Below, one piece after another: positions 7,817-15,419 of a DNA stretch of 64,000 bases. Below the pieces are notes generated by a model. That model was not told the DNA's origin, ran no database searches, and worked only from the letters and a program-made list of their open reading frames with translations. The DNA is from Lipingzhangella_A rawalii (GTDB lineage: Bacteria; Actinomycetota; Actinomycetes; Streptosporangiales; Streptosporangiaceae): assembly GCF_031628175.1 (NCBI RefSeq), contig NZ_JAVLVT010000003.1, positions 310,001 to 374,000 on the forward strand. The letters run 5' to 3'. A program made the position numbers and the translations under genes. Numbering within the stretch: position 1 is the first letter of the stretch; each line of letters starts with the position of its first letter.

Positions 7817-9772
7817 TCAGTCCGAGCGCGGCACGGTGCGCCGCACGTTCTCGGCCTGGGATGGTCCCGGCTCCGCCGGACCGATCAGGGGACCGGGAAT
7901 CGAGGGGTCCACGATGCCCTCTTCCAGCCACGTGTAGCGGTCGTCCATGGCGCGCCGGGCCAGTTTCCCGTCCAGCGAGTCCGTGTTCTCCCACAGGGAG
8001 GTGAACAGGGACTCGGCGCGCAGCTGGGCCTGCTGGCAGAAGGCGTCGGCCAGCTCCTGGGAACCGCGGGCCCGCTGCGGGTGCAACTCCGCGTCACTAC
8101 GGGCGCGCGAGCATGCGGCGCTGATCGCGAACAGTTCGGCGCCGATGTCGACGATGCGCGCGAGGAAACCCTGCTTGTGTTCCAGCCGGCCCTGCCACCG
8201 GGACATGCCGTAGAAGGTGGCCCGGGCCAGTCGACGGCTGGCCCGCTCGGCGTAGCGCAGGTGGGGGGCCAGCGGCCCGAACTCGGTGAAACTCGTCGGG
8301 AGTTGACCAGAGCCCACCACGAGCCCGGGAAGCCACCGGGCGTAGAACTTGCTGGCCCGCACCAGGGCCTGGGCGCGGCGTGCCCGGTCGGCCTCGGGGT
8401 CGATGATGTCGCCGGCCACGGCCAGGTGGGCGTCAACGGCCTCCCGGGCGATGAACAGGTGCATGATTTCGGTCGAACCTTCGAAGATCCGGTTGATCCG
8501 CAGATCCCGGGCAAGCTGTTCGGCGGGAATGCCTCGCTCGCCGCGGGCGGCCAGGGAGTCGGCGGTTTCGTAGCCGCGGCCGCCGCGGAGCTGCACCAGC
8601 TCGTCGGCGACCCGGTCCGCCAGCTCGGAGGCGTACAGTTTCGCGATCGCCGCCTCGATCCGGATGTCGTTGCGTTCGTCGTCGGCGAGCTGGCTGGCCA
8701 GGTCCAGCATCGCCTCCAGGCCGTAGGCGGTGGCGGTGATGAAGGAGATCTTGCGGGAGACCTCCTCGTGCTTGCCGACGGCCTTGCCCCACTGCACCCG
8801 GGCGCGTCCCCACTCGCGGGCGATCTTGCTGGCCCATTTGGCCGCCCCGACGCAGGAGGCGGGCAGGGACAGTCGGCCGGTGTTCAGAGTGGACAGGGCG
8901 ATCTTCAGGCCCTGACCCTCGCGGCCGATCATGTTCTCCGCGGGAACCCGAACCTGGTGGAACCGGGTGACACCGTTCTCCAGCCCGTGGAGTCCCATGA
9001 AGCGGTTGCGGCGTTCCACCGTGATTCCCGGGGTGTCCCCGTCCACCACGAACGCGGTGATCCCGCCGCGGTGTCCCTCGCTCTGCGGTACGCGGGCCAT
9101 GACCACCAGCAGGTCCCCCAGGACGCCGTTGGTGGTCCACAGCTTCACCCCGTCCAGGAGGTAGGCCGAGCCATCCTCGGTGGGGACCGCGGTCGCGTGC
9201 AGCCGGGCCGGATCACTGCCCACATCCGGTTCGGTGAGGAGGAAGGCACTGATGTCGGTCGTGGCGCAGCGGGGGAGGAACCGCTGTTTCTGCTCCTCGG
9301 TGCCGAACAGTTTCAACGGTTGGGGAACGCCGATGGACTGGTGCGCCGACAGCAGGGCCCCCAGGGCCGGTGAGGCCGAACCGGCCAGGGTCAGCGCCTT
9401 GTTGTAGTACAGCTGGCTCAGCCCCAGCCCTCCGTACTTCTTGGGGATCTTCATGCCCAGGGCGCCGAGGTCCATCAGCCCGCGCAGCACCTCGTCGGGG
9501 ATGCGTTCCTCGTCCTCGATGCGTTGGGAGTCGATGTCCGCGCAGAAAGTGCGCAGCCGCTCCAGGAACGCCTCCCCTTCGGCTGTCGTGTGGTCGTCGG
9601 GGCGAGGATAGGGGTGGATCAGGTCCATACGCAGGCGACCGAGGTACAGTTCTTTACCGAAGCTGGGACGCTGCCATTCGGTTTCCCGGGCGGCCTCGGC
9701 CACCTGCCGGGCCTGCCGCTCGTCCACCTGCTGCGGGTCCGGGGTCGTCGCTTCTGGTTTCGACGTGGTCAT
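7817..9772 (-). CDS. acyl-CoA dehydrogenase, long form (FadE-like)
   Basis: This FAD-dependent acyl-CoA dehydrogenase of 651 residues catalyses the first step of fatty-acid beta-oxidation. The N-terminal domain holds KKYGGLGLS and the FAD/substrate motif LLTEPDVGSD (around residue 180). The middle domain has KLWTTNG. The C-terminal helical domain carries QLRGGRGYE and IFEGSTEIMH, whose Glu in EGS/T is the usual catalytic base position in medium- and very-long-chain enzymes. The protein is about 250 residues longer than the common 380-400, with an extra C-terminal helical domain as in VLCAD/ACAD9-type enzymes. This suggests long-chain or membrane-associated substrates. The ATG at 9772 follows GAGG at 5 nt; a GTG at 9778 is possible. 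It is monocistronic. Confidence 0.92.
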   Translation of the reverse strand: MTTSKPEATTPDPQQVDERQARQVAEAARETEWQRPSFGKELYLGRLRMDLIHPYPRPDDHTTAEGEAFLERLRTFCADIDSQRIEDEERIPDEVLRGLMDLGALGMKIPKKYGGLGLSQLYYNKALTLAGSASPALGALLSAHQSIGVPQPLKLFGTEEQKQRFLPRCATTDISAFLLTEPDVGSDPARLHATAVPTEDGSAYLLDGVKLWTTNGVLGDLLVVMARVPQSEGHRGGITAFVVDGDTPGITVERRNRFMGLHGLENGVTRFHQVRVPAENMIGREGQGLKIALSTLNTGRLSLPASCVGAAKWASKIAREWGRARVQWGKAVGKHEEVSRKISFITATAYGLEAMLDLASQLADDERNDIRIEAAIAKLYASELADRVADELVQLRGGRGYETADSLAARGERGIPAEQLARDLRINRIFEGSTEIMHLFIAREAVDAHLAVAGDIIDPEADRARRAQALVRASKFYARWLPGLVVGSGQLPTSFTEFGPLAPHLRYAERASRRLARATFYGMSRWQGRLEHKQGFLARIVDIGAELFAISAACSRARSDAELHPQRARGSQELADAFCQQAQLRAESLFTSLWENTDSLDGKLARRAMDDRYTWLEEGIVDPSIPGPLIGPAEPGPSQAENVRRTVPRSD

Positions 9773-9858
9773 TCTCACCTCGCACGCGTGGTCTCTGCGG
9801 TGGCCCCAGCCCTACCCGGTGGTAGCGCAGCTACGCCTGCACAGCGGCCACGGATGCG

Positions 9859-11364
9859 TCACTGTGCCTCCGGCGGAGTCGGGGACTCCGTGTCCAGCGG
9901 CGGTTGTGCACTGCGTGGATGTCGCGGCAACCGGACCGTGACCGTTGTTCCGGAACCCGGGGTGGAGTCGAGCCGCACGTCCCCGCCGTGAGCCGTTGCG
10001 CTCGCCCAGACGATCGCGAGACCGAGTCCGCTACCGCCTCCCGGGGCGCGTTGCCCGCGATGGAAGCGGTCGAAGGCGCGGGCGACATCGTCGGCGGGCA
10101 TCCCGGGGCCGGTGTCGCTCACCTCCAGCGCGACAACGGAATCGCGGGGCTGATCCGGGCTGGCCTCGTCGTCCCGCGCCCCCCACTCGGAGGGTTCGGG
10201 CTCCTCGCGCACCTCGATGGCGACGCGGCATTCGGGCGGGGTGTGTTCCCGTACGTTGGCGAGCAGGTTCGCCAGGATCTGCCGGAATCGGGTCTCGTCC
10301 ACCTCCCAGGTCAGCTGCGGTGGGGCGTGGAGGTCCACCACCCGCTGAGGCTCCACCGCACGGGCATCCGCAGCCATGTCCCGCACGATCGCCGCGAGGT
10401 CACACTCCCGGGGGTGGAGGGAACTGCCCTGGTCCAGGCGTGCCAACTCCAGGAGTTCGTTGACGAGCCGCGACATGCGCTCCGCCTCGGCTTCGATACG
10501 TCCGATGGTCTCGGGGACGTCGCCGGGGCCCACCGCCCCCTGTCGGTACAGCTCCGCGTATCCACGGATTGAGGTGAGCGGGGTGCGGAGCTCATGTGAG
10601 GCGTCGGCCGCAAAGGCGCGGATGCGTTCCTCGGAGGCCCGCTGGGCATGGAACGCCCGCTCCAGCCGGCCCAGCATGGTGTTGATGGCCTGGGCGAGCC
10701 GGCCCACCTCGCTGTCGGACTCCGCGGTGGGCATACGTGCCCCCAGATCCGAGCCCGTGCCGATGCGGTTGGCGGTGCTGGCCATGCGGTCCAGTGGTTC
10801 CAGGCCGCGGGTGATGAGCCAGCGCCCGGCCAGGGTCAGCCCGGTCAGCAGCACCACCGCCGTGCCCAGTTGCGTCCATACGAGCTGTTGGGTGAACACC
10901 TCCCGTTCGTCGGTGGGGACACCGCTGATGACCAGGGAATCGTCCCGTCTGCGAATCGTGGCCCGGTGCGGCGGGACCGTGCTCTGGCCCTCGTCGAGTT
11001 CGAATATCTCGCGGGTTTGGGCGTACCGGCGCAGGTCCTGGATGGGGACCTCGGCGATCCGTTCCAAAACGACGTCTTCCCGCTCGGCATCCCCGAAGAT
11101 GCGATCCACGTCTCCGGTGCTGGGATTGACGAGCACGACGAAGTACGGGGAGGGGCTGGGCGCGTCCACCCCGACCGGGGGAGTGCCCTGATCGAGCCGT
11201 GCCATGGCTCGCTCGGCGGTCAGCTCCAGCTGGTCGTCCAGCTGGGTGGTGACGAAGGCCCGGAGGGTCAGAAAACTCACCAGTAGGGTGACGAGCAGGC
11301 CGGTCGCGGTCACGACCAGCAGCCCGATCAGCAGTCGGGCACGCAGGGATCTGCGCCCGGACAT
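9859..11364 (-). CDS. two-component sensor histidine kinase
   Basis: This 501-residue membrane histidine kinase partners the response regulator directly upstream; TGATG joins the two genes, with the ATG overlapping the regulator stop. TM1 is at residues 10-35 (LLIGLLVVTATGLLVTLLVSF). An extracytoplasmic sensor region of about 130 residues follows, then TM2 (LGTAVVLLTGLTLAG), HAMP (GLEPLDRMASTANRI) and the phospho-acceptor helix DASHELRTPLTSIRGYAELY near residue 265. The HATPase has N-box ILANLLANVREHTP, DTGPGMP, HRGQRAPGGGSGLGLAIV and GTTVTVRLP. The sensed signal is unknown. An OmpR-type regulator plus HAMP kinase resembles envelope-stress systems such as MprAB, but the sensor region gives no proof. 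Confidence 0.93.
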   Translation of the reverse strand: MSGRRSLRARLLIGLLVVTATGLLVTLLVSFLTLRAFVTTQLDDQLELTAERAMARLDQGTPPVGVDAPSPSPYFVVLVNPSTGDVDRIFGDAEREDVVLERIAEVPIQDLRRYAQTREIFELDEGQSTVPPHRATIRRRDDSLVISGVPTDEREVFTQQLVWTQLGTAVVLLTGLTLAGRWLITRGLEPLDRMASTANRIGTGSDLGARMPTAESDSEVGRLAQAINTMLGRLERAFHAQRASEERIRAFAADASHELRTPLTSIRGYAELYRQGAVGPGDVPETIGRIEAEAERMSRLVNELLELARLDQGSSLHPRECDLAAIVRDMAADARAVEPQRVVDLHAPPQLTWEVDETRFRQILANLLANVREHTPPECRVAIEVREEPEPSEWGARDDEASPDQPRDSVVALEVSDTGPGMPADDVARAFDRFHRGQRAPGGGSGLGLAIVWASATAHGGDVRLDSTPGSGTTVTVRLPRHPRSAQPPLDTESPTPPEAQ

Positions 11365-12101
11365 CAACGTCGCTCGTCGGGTGACCGGAGCATGTAGCCC
11401 ACCCCCCGTTGGGTGTGGATCAGTGGGGGGCCCAGCGGGTCCAGCTTACGTCGCAGATAGCTGACGTAGGTCTCCACGATCTGGGACTGGCCGGCGTAGT
11501 CCCAGCCCCACACGTTCTCCAGAAGCTGGGTTCTGGTCAGTACCCGGCCCGCATTGGCCATGAGGTAGGCCAGCAGTCGAAACTCTGTGGGCGAGAGCTC
11601 CAGGGGGGTTCCGCCACGCCGTACGGTCCAGGACCGTTCGTCCAACTCCAGGTCGGCGACCCGCAGTGCAACGTCGGTCTCCTTGCTGTTCGCCCCCACT
11701 CCGCCCGAGCCCCGATAGGCACGCCGCAGCAGCGCCCGCACCCGTGCCACGAGTGCCTCCACCGAGAATGGTTTGGTGACGTAGTCGTCACCGCCCAGGG
11801 ACAGTCCGGTGACGGTGTCGGAGGGCGTGTCCCTGGCGGTCAGGTAGATCACCGGAACGTGGTTGTGCTCCGCCCGAAGCTGGCGACACACGTCGAAGCC
11901 GTTGATGTCGGGGAGGAGCACGTCGAGAACGATCAGGTCCGGCGACTGGGCGCGTGCCTGGGTGAGCCCGGCGCTGCCCGTGGCTGCCGTCGTGACGTCG
12001 AACCCGTGGAAGCGCAGAGCGGCCTGGACCAGGTCCCGGATGTTGGGCTCGTCGTCGACGACGAGGACGTGTGGCTGCCCGACGGTGTCACGGTCACTCA
12101 T
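11364..12101 (-). CDS. OmpR/PhoB-family response regulator
   Basis: This 245-residue response regulator has a receiver domain at residues 10-122 with acidic pair DDE, phospho-acceptor Asp in LIVLDVLLPD, the conserved Thr in YLTARD and Lys in VTKPFS. A linker of about 20 residues leads to an OmpR-type winged helix (ELSPTEFRLLAYLMANAGRVLTR ... VETYVSYLRRKLD ... IHTQRGVGYML). It activates or represses target promoters when phosphorylated by the adjacent kinase, with which it is translationally coupled. The promoter region contains a perfect Crp-consensus palindrome 74 bp before the ATG, so cAMP or a related signal may control this system. Confidence 0.95.
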   Translation of the reverse strand: MSDRDTVGQPHVLVVDDEPNIRDLVQAALRFHGFDVTTAATGSAGLTQARAQSPDLIVLDVLLPDINGFDVCRQLRAEHNHVPVIYLTARDTPSDTVTGLSLGGDDYVTKPFSVEALVARVRALLRRAYRGSGGVGANSKETDVALRVADLELDERSWTVRRGGTPLELSPTEFRLLAYLMANAGRVLTRTQLLENVWGWDYAGQSQIVETYVSYLRRKLDPLGPPLIHTQRGVGYMLRSPDERR

Positions 12102-12174
12102 GGGACTGGATGTCTCGATTCTGGCCTGCGCCTGGACCCTCTCCCATGATGCCGCAGAGCAGAACGCGTATGAA

Positions 12175-12190
12175 TGTGACTCAGGTCACA
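12175..12190. promoter_or_regulatory. perfect Crp-consensus operator
   Basis: TGTGACTCAGGTCACA is an exact TGTGA-N6-TCACA palindrome, the consensus used by E. coli CRP and by actinobacterial Crp proteins. It lies 74 bp upstream of the response-regulator start in a roughly 600-bp interval with no convincing gene. Confidence 0.55.
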
Positions 12191-12581
12191 GACTCGATCC
12201 AGGGGAGGCGCGATGCGCGCCGTGCTCGCGCTCCCCCGGAGCCGCCGGACAGCCACCTCCGTCCGTCCGGCACCGAGTCCAGCGTCCGTGTCGCCCGGGC
12301 GGACCGGACCAGGACACCCGGGCGACCCCTCAGACGCACAGCTCCCCAGGAGGTCGTGCAGACACCGTCCCAAAAGGCTGCCGATCGTCATGAAAACTCC
12401 TCAACCTGGGACAGAGCATGGTTCCGGCTGAGAATTCGCTGAGACTCCGACAACGAATCGCTGGGTGGGCAGTGACCGCGGCGTGCCGTGTGGTGGAGCG
12501 GTGCCGATACCCGCACACATCGGAGTGAACCCGGGAGCGTTCCCACACATCCAACAGAAGGCGGATGCCGACGACGGTGGA

Positions 12582-12650
12582 GACGGGCCGTTGTCGGTTG
12601 GTTGGTCCCTGGGGCGGAGGACGGCCGCCCCAGGGACCAACCGGCCCGTC
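12582..12650. other. large stem-loop upstream of exonuclease III gene
   Basis: An 18-bp perfect inverted repeat (12600-12617 with 12625-12642, loop 7 nt) is extended by a second 9-bp pairing (GACGGGCCG at 12582-12590 with 12642-12650), with a bulge on the left arm. It lies 45 bp before the exonuclease III start, with no upstream plus-strand gene to terminate. It could be a terminator for an unseen small transcript or a 5' regulatory structure. The rest of 12102-12694 shows nothing recognisable. Confidence 0.5.
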
Positions 12651-12694
12651 GCGTTGGCTCGCTCCCCGATCACGGTGACGGATAGCCTTGCGGT

Positions 12695-13492
12695 GTGCGA
12701 CTGGCGACATGGAACGTGAACAGTGTGCGCGCTCGCTCCGAGCGCATCGCGGCCTGGCTCACCCGCAGCGAGGTCGACGTCCTGGCGATCCAGGAAACCA
12801 AGTGCCGGCAGGACCAGTTCCCCACCGAGGTGTTCACCGAGCTGGGCTACACCGTGGCCCACCACGGCCACTCCCAGTGGAACGGGGTGGCGATCGCCTC
12901 CCGCGTCGGCCTGGAGGAGGTCCGTCGAGACTTTCCCGGCCAGCCCACCTGGAAAGACGAGGACCAGCCCGAGGCCCGGGCGATCGGCGCCCGGTGCGGT
13001 GGGGTGGACGTCTGGAGTCTCTACGTCCCCAACGGTCGCGAGCTGGACGACCCTCACTACGTCTATAAGCTGGACTGGCTCGCCGCCCTACGAACGGCCG
13101 GCACCGCCTGGCTGGAGGAGGATCCCGCGGCACGGATCGCGCTGTGCGGTGACTTCAACGTCGCCCCCGAGGACACCGACGTCTGGGACATGGCCGAATT
13201 CGAGGGCAGCACGCACGTGTCACCGGCGGAACGCGACGCTTTCGCAGCCCTGGTGGAGGCGGGATTCACCGACACGGTGCGTCCCTTCGCCCCGGGGCCG
13301 GGGGTTTACACCTACTGGGACTACAAGGGGCTGGCCTTTCCGAAGCGCAAGGGCATGCGCATCGACTTCGTGTTGGCATCTCCCGCCCTGGCCGCGCAGG
13401 TCGCCGACGGCCGTATCGACCGGGAGGAACGCAAGGGCAAGGGACCTTCGGACCATGCCCCGGTCATCGTGGACCTGAGCACCTCCGGCTGA
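12695..13492 (+). CDS. xth: exodeoxyribonuclease III
   Basis: This 265-residue exonuclease/endonuclease/phosphatase-fold protein cuts at abasic sites and trims 3' ends in base-excision repair. Catalytic motifs in order are TWNVNSVRAR (metal/Asn), LAIQETKC (Glu metal ligand), SLYVPNGRELD (Tyr), CGDFNVAPEDTDVWD (Asp/Asn), RIDFVLAS and the terminal GPSDHAPVIVDL (Asp-His). Length matches the family. The GTG start at 12695 has no clear Shine-Dalgarno sequence but has TAGCCT about 6 nt upstream, consistent with a leaderless message. A large stem-loop lies just upstream and a perfect 36-bp palindrome follows the stop. Confidence 0.95.
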   Translation: MRLATWNVNSVRARSERIAAWLTRSEVDVLAIQETKCRQDQFPTEVFTELGYTVAHHGHSQWNGVAIASRVGLEEVRRDFPGQPTWKDEDQPEARAIGARCGGVDVWSLYVPNGRELDDPHYVYKLDWLAALRTAGTAWLEEDPAARIALCGDFNVAPEDTDVWDMAEFEGSTHVSPAERDAFAALVEAGFTDTVRPFAPGPGVYTYWDYKGLAFPKRKGMRIDFVLASPALAAQVADGRIDREERKGKGPSDHAPVIVDLSTSG

Positions 13493-13527
13493 GCCAGCGC
13501 CCCGCGGCCGGCCGCGGGGCGCTGGCT
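13492..13527 (+). terminator. perfect 36-bp palindrome terminator
   Basis: The palindrome has 18 bp per arm with no loop and starts on the last base of the exonuclease III stop codon. The arms begin AGCCAGCGCC. It separates exonuclease III from ribokinase. Confidence 0.7.
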
Positions 13528-13586
13528 GTGCCCGGACCCTGCCGGGTTCGCGCATACCCCACCGACGACGTCTGAGGGCGAACGTA

Positions 13587-14552
13587 GTGACACGACAGGC
13601 ACAGACCGAGACGGCTTCCGCGCGGATCATGGTGGTCGGCAGCGTCAACATGGACCTCGTGGCCTACATGACCGCGGCCCCGGCGCCCGGCGAAACGGTT
13701 GCCGGACGGGAGTTTCGCACCGTGCCCGGGGGCAAGGGCGCCAACCAGGCGATCGCGGCGGCTCGGGCGGGAGCCGAGGTCACCTTCGTGGGGGCCGTCG
13801 GTGACGACGTCTTCGCTGATGAGCTGGGACGGAGTCTCACCGCGAGCGGCTGCGACACCTCGCGCCTGCGACGGGTTCCCGGAGCCTCGGGGGTGGCCCA
13901 CATTCGGGTGGCCGACAGCGGTGAGAACTCGATTGTGGTGGTGCCCGGTGCCAACGCGAGCGTGCGGGACCTCGACGCTACGGACACGGCACTGCTGGCC
14001 GGCCAGGATGCGCTTCTGCTCCAGCTGGAACTGCCCGTCTCCGGCGTGATCTCCGCCGCCCGCGCGGCCCGGGAGGCTGGGGTGGCCACGATCCTCACCC
14101 CAGCACCGGTGGCCCACCTGCCCGCGGAGCTTCTCACCTCGGTGGACCTGCTGGTGCCCAACCAGCACGAGGCCGCGGCCATAACCGGGGAGAGTGATCC
14201 GCGTCGCGCCGCACCGGCGCTCCTGGAGCACGTTCCCGCCGCACTGATCACCCGCGGCACCGAGGGGGCCCTGCTGGCCCGGCGGGGCAGTACGACAGTG
14301 GAGGTACCGGCGGCGGAGCCGCCAGCCCCCGTGGTGGACACGACCGGCGCCGGCGACGTCTTCTGTGCCGCATTCGCCGTGGCCCAGGCGGAGCGGGGCC
14401 GCGATGCCCACGCGCACGGGGAACACGGGGAGAACACCACCGCTGCCGAGGCCCTGCGTTTCGCCGCGGCCGCGGCGGCGCTCTGTGTGACCCGGGAGGG
14501 AGCCAGCAGCTCGCTCCCGTGGCGCGATGAGATCGACCGGAGCGTCGTCTGA
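13587..14552 (+). CDS. rbsK: ribokinase (PfkB family)
   Basis: This 321-residue PfkB-type sugar kinase phosphorylates ribose to ribose-5-phosphate. Motifs are VVGSVNMDLV near the N-terminus, the first PfkB signature PGGKGANQAIAAARAG, the NQHEA segment, ITRGTEGALL, and the second signature DTTGAGDVFCAAF with the catalytic Asp. The ribokinase-type NxDL and GGKGAN motifs favour ribokinase over adenosine or fructose kinase. No ribose transporter is adjacent. The start is GTG 13587 with GAGGGCGAAC upstream. It is convergent with the YceI gene 10 bp away. A His/Glu-rich insert (DAHAHGEHGENTT) near residue 275 is unusual. Confidence 0.9.
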   Translation: MTRQAQTETASARIMVVGSVNMDLVAYMTAAPAPGETVAGREFRTVPGGKGANQAIAAARAGAEVTFVGAVGDDVFADELGRSLTASGCDTSRLRRVPGASGVAHIRVADSGENSIVVVPGANASVRDLDATDTALLAGQDALLLQLELPVSGVISAARAAREAGVATILTPAPVAHLPAELLTSVDLLVPNQHEAAAITGESDPRRAAPALLEHVPAALITRGTEGALLARRGSTTVEVPAAEPPAPVVDTTGAGDVFCAAFAVAQAERGRDAHAHGEHGENTTAAEALRFAAAAAALCVTREGASSSLPWRDEIDRSVV

Positions 14553-14562
14553 CCGCGCCGCG

Positions 14563-15216
14563 CTATTCGTGCCCGAGTTCGCGCAGCACCTCGGTCGGAT
14601 CCTGGTTCTGGAGTCGCGCCTCCAGCACGATGTCCACCACGTCACCCACGAGGCGCCCTCCCCAGGGGACCTCGCCGCCGTCACCGACCCCGAAGTCGGA
14701 CAGGCGGATGCTGCTGTTGGCGGTGAAGAAGTGACCGTGAGCCTGACCGTAGCGCAGATAGTCGGGCGCGTCGCCCACCCAGCGGCCCGTCAGCACGATC
14801 TCGTTGGTAACCCCGTGAATGGTGAGGTCGCCGGTGAGGCGGAACCCGGTGCGGGTGCCGTCACGCGCGATTCTCCGGCTTACGAACCTGAGTTCCGGAT
14901 GGGTGGCCACGTCGAGAAAATCTGGGGAACGCAGATGGTGGTCCCGGGCTGCCACCCCCGTGTTGATACTGCTGGCATCCAGGGTCACGTCCACCCGCGC
15001 CTGGAGCGGATCCGAGGGAACCTGGACCTGCCCGCGAGCCCGGCCGAACGTTCCCTGGACCCGCCCGAAGGCCAGGTAACGGGCAACGAAGATCAGGCTG
15101 GAGTGCATCGGATCCAGGTGCCACGTTCCCGGTCCGGGGCCCAGTTCCACCAGGCCGGGAGTGTCGGACATGTGTTGTTCCTCGTTGGTCTCGGTACCGC
15201 TCGTGCTGGTGCCCAT
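14563..15216 (-). CDS. YceI family lipocalin-like protein
   Basis: This is a 217-residue YceI-family protein. These are beta-barrel proteins that bind isoprenoid-type lipids such as polyprenyl chains. Typical features are TWHLDPMHSSLIFVARYLAFGRVQGTF at the start of the barrel, VTLDASSINTG, SPDFLDVATHPELRF, LTIHGVTNEIVLTG and the C-terminal LEARLQNQDP. No signal peptide is visible, so it is probably cytoplasmic. Two starts are possible. ATG 15216 has GAGGGGG 9 nt upstream and shares its leader with prfC. ATG 15171 (MSDTPGLVEL) has GAGG 8 nt upstream and gives a more usual family length. It lies downstream of argS on the same strand. Confidence 0.88.
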   Translation of the reverse strand: MGTSTSGTETNEEQHMSDTPGLVELGPGPGTWHLDPMHSSLIFVARYLAFGRVQGTFGRARGQVQVPSDPLQARVDVTLDASSINTGVAARDHHLRSPDFLDVATHPELRFVSRRIARDGTRTGFRLTGDLTIHGVTNEIVLTGRWVGDAPDYLRYGQAHGHFFTANSSIRLSDFGVGDGGEVPWGGRLVGDVVDIVLEARLQNQDPTEVLRELGHE

Positions 15217-15241
15217 GGCCTAATGCCCCCTCATCCATCGG
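15217..15241 (-). promoter_or_regulatory. leader segment shared with prfC
   Basis: The 25 nt directly upstream of the YceI ATG closely match the segment at 32454-32478 directly upstream of prfC; both contain GAGGGGGCAT(T)AGGCC. It includes the probable ribosome-binding site. Confidence 0.35.
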
Positions 15242-15310
15242 CCGCCGGATCACGCCTGTGACCTGCCAGGGTAGAAGGTCCCCCTTCGCGTGACGCGGGT
15301 CGGCCCCCGT

Positions 15311-15330
15311 CCGCCGGTGCCAACCGGCGG
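15311..15330 (-). terminator. hairpin after argS
   Basis: CCGCCGGT and ACCGGCGG pair across a GCCA loop in the gap between argS and the YceI gene. Confidence 0.45.
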
Positions 15331-15419
15331 GTGGCCCCCTCCCACGCGTCGGATCCCGCGGTGCGGCCACCAGGGTCGGGCCGCCCGGCGGGTGGCAGGA
15401 GGTGTCGGGGTGCCCCCGG

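Noticed and set aside
12213..12431. 72-residue plus-strand frame with a GGGGAGG upstream
   Set aside because: The product is Arg/Pro/Ser-rich with no domain or conserved pattern, and the frame is typical of GC-rich non-coding DNA. It could be revisited with expression data.
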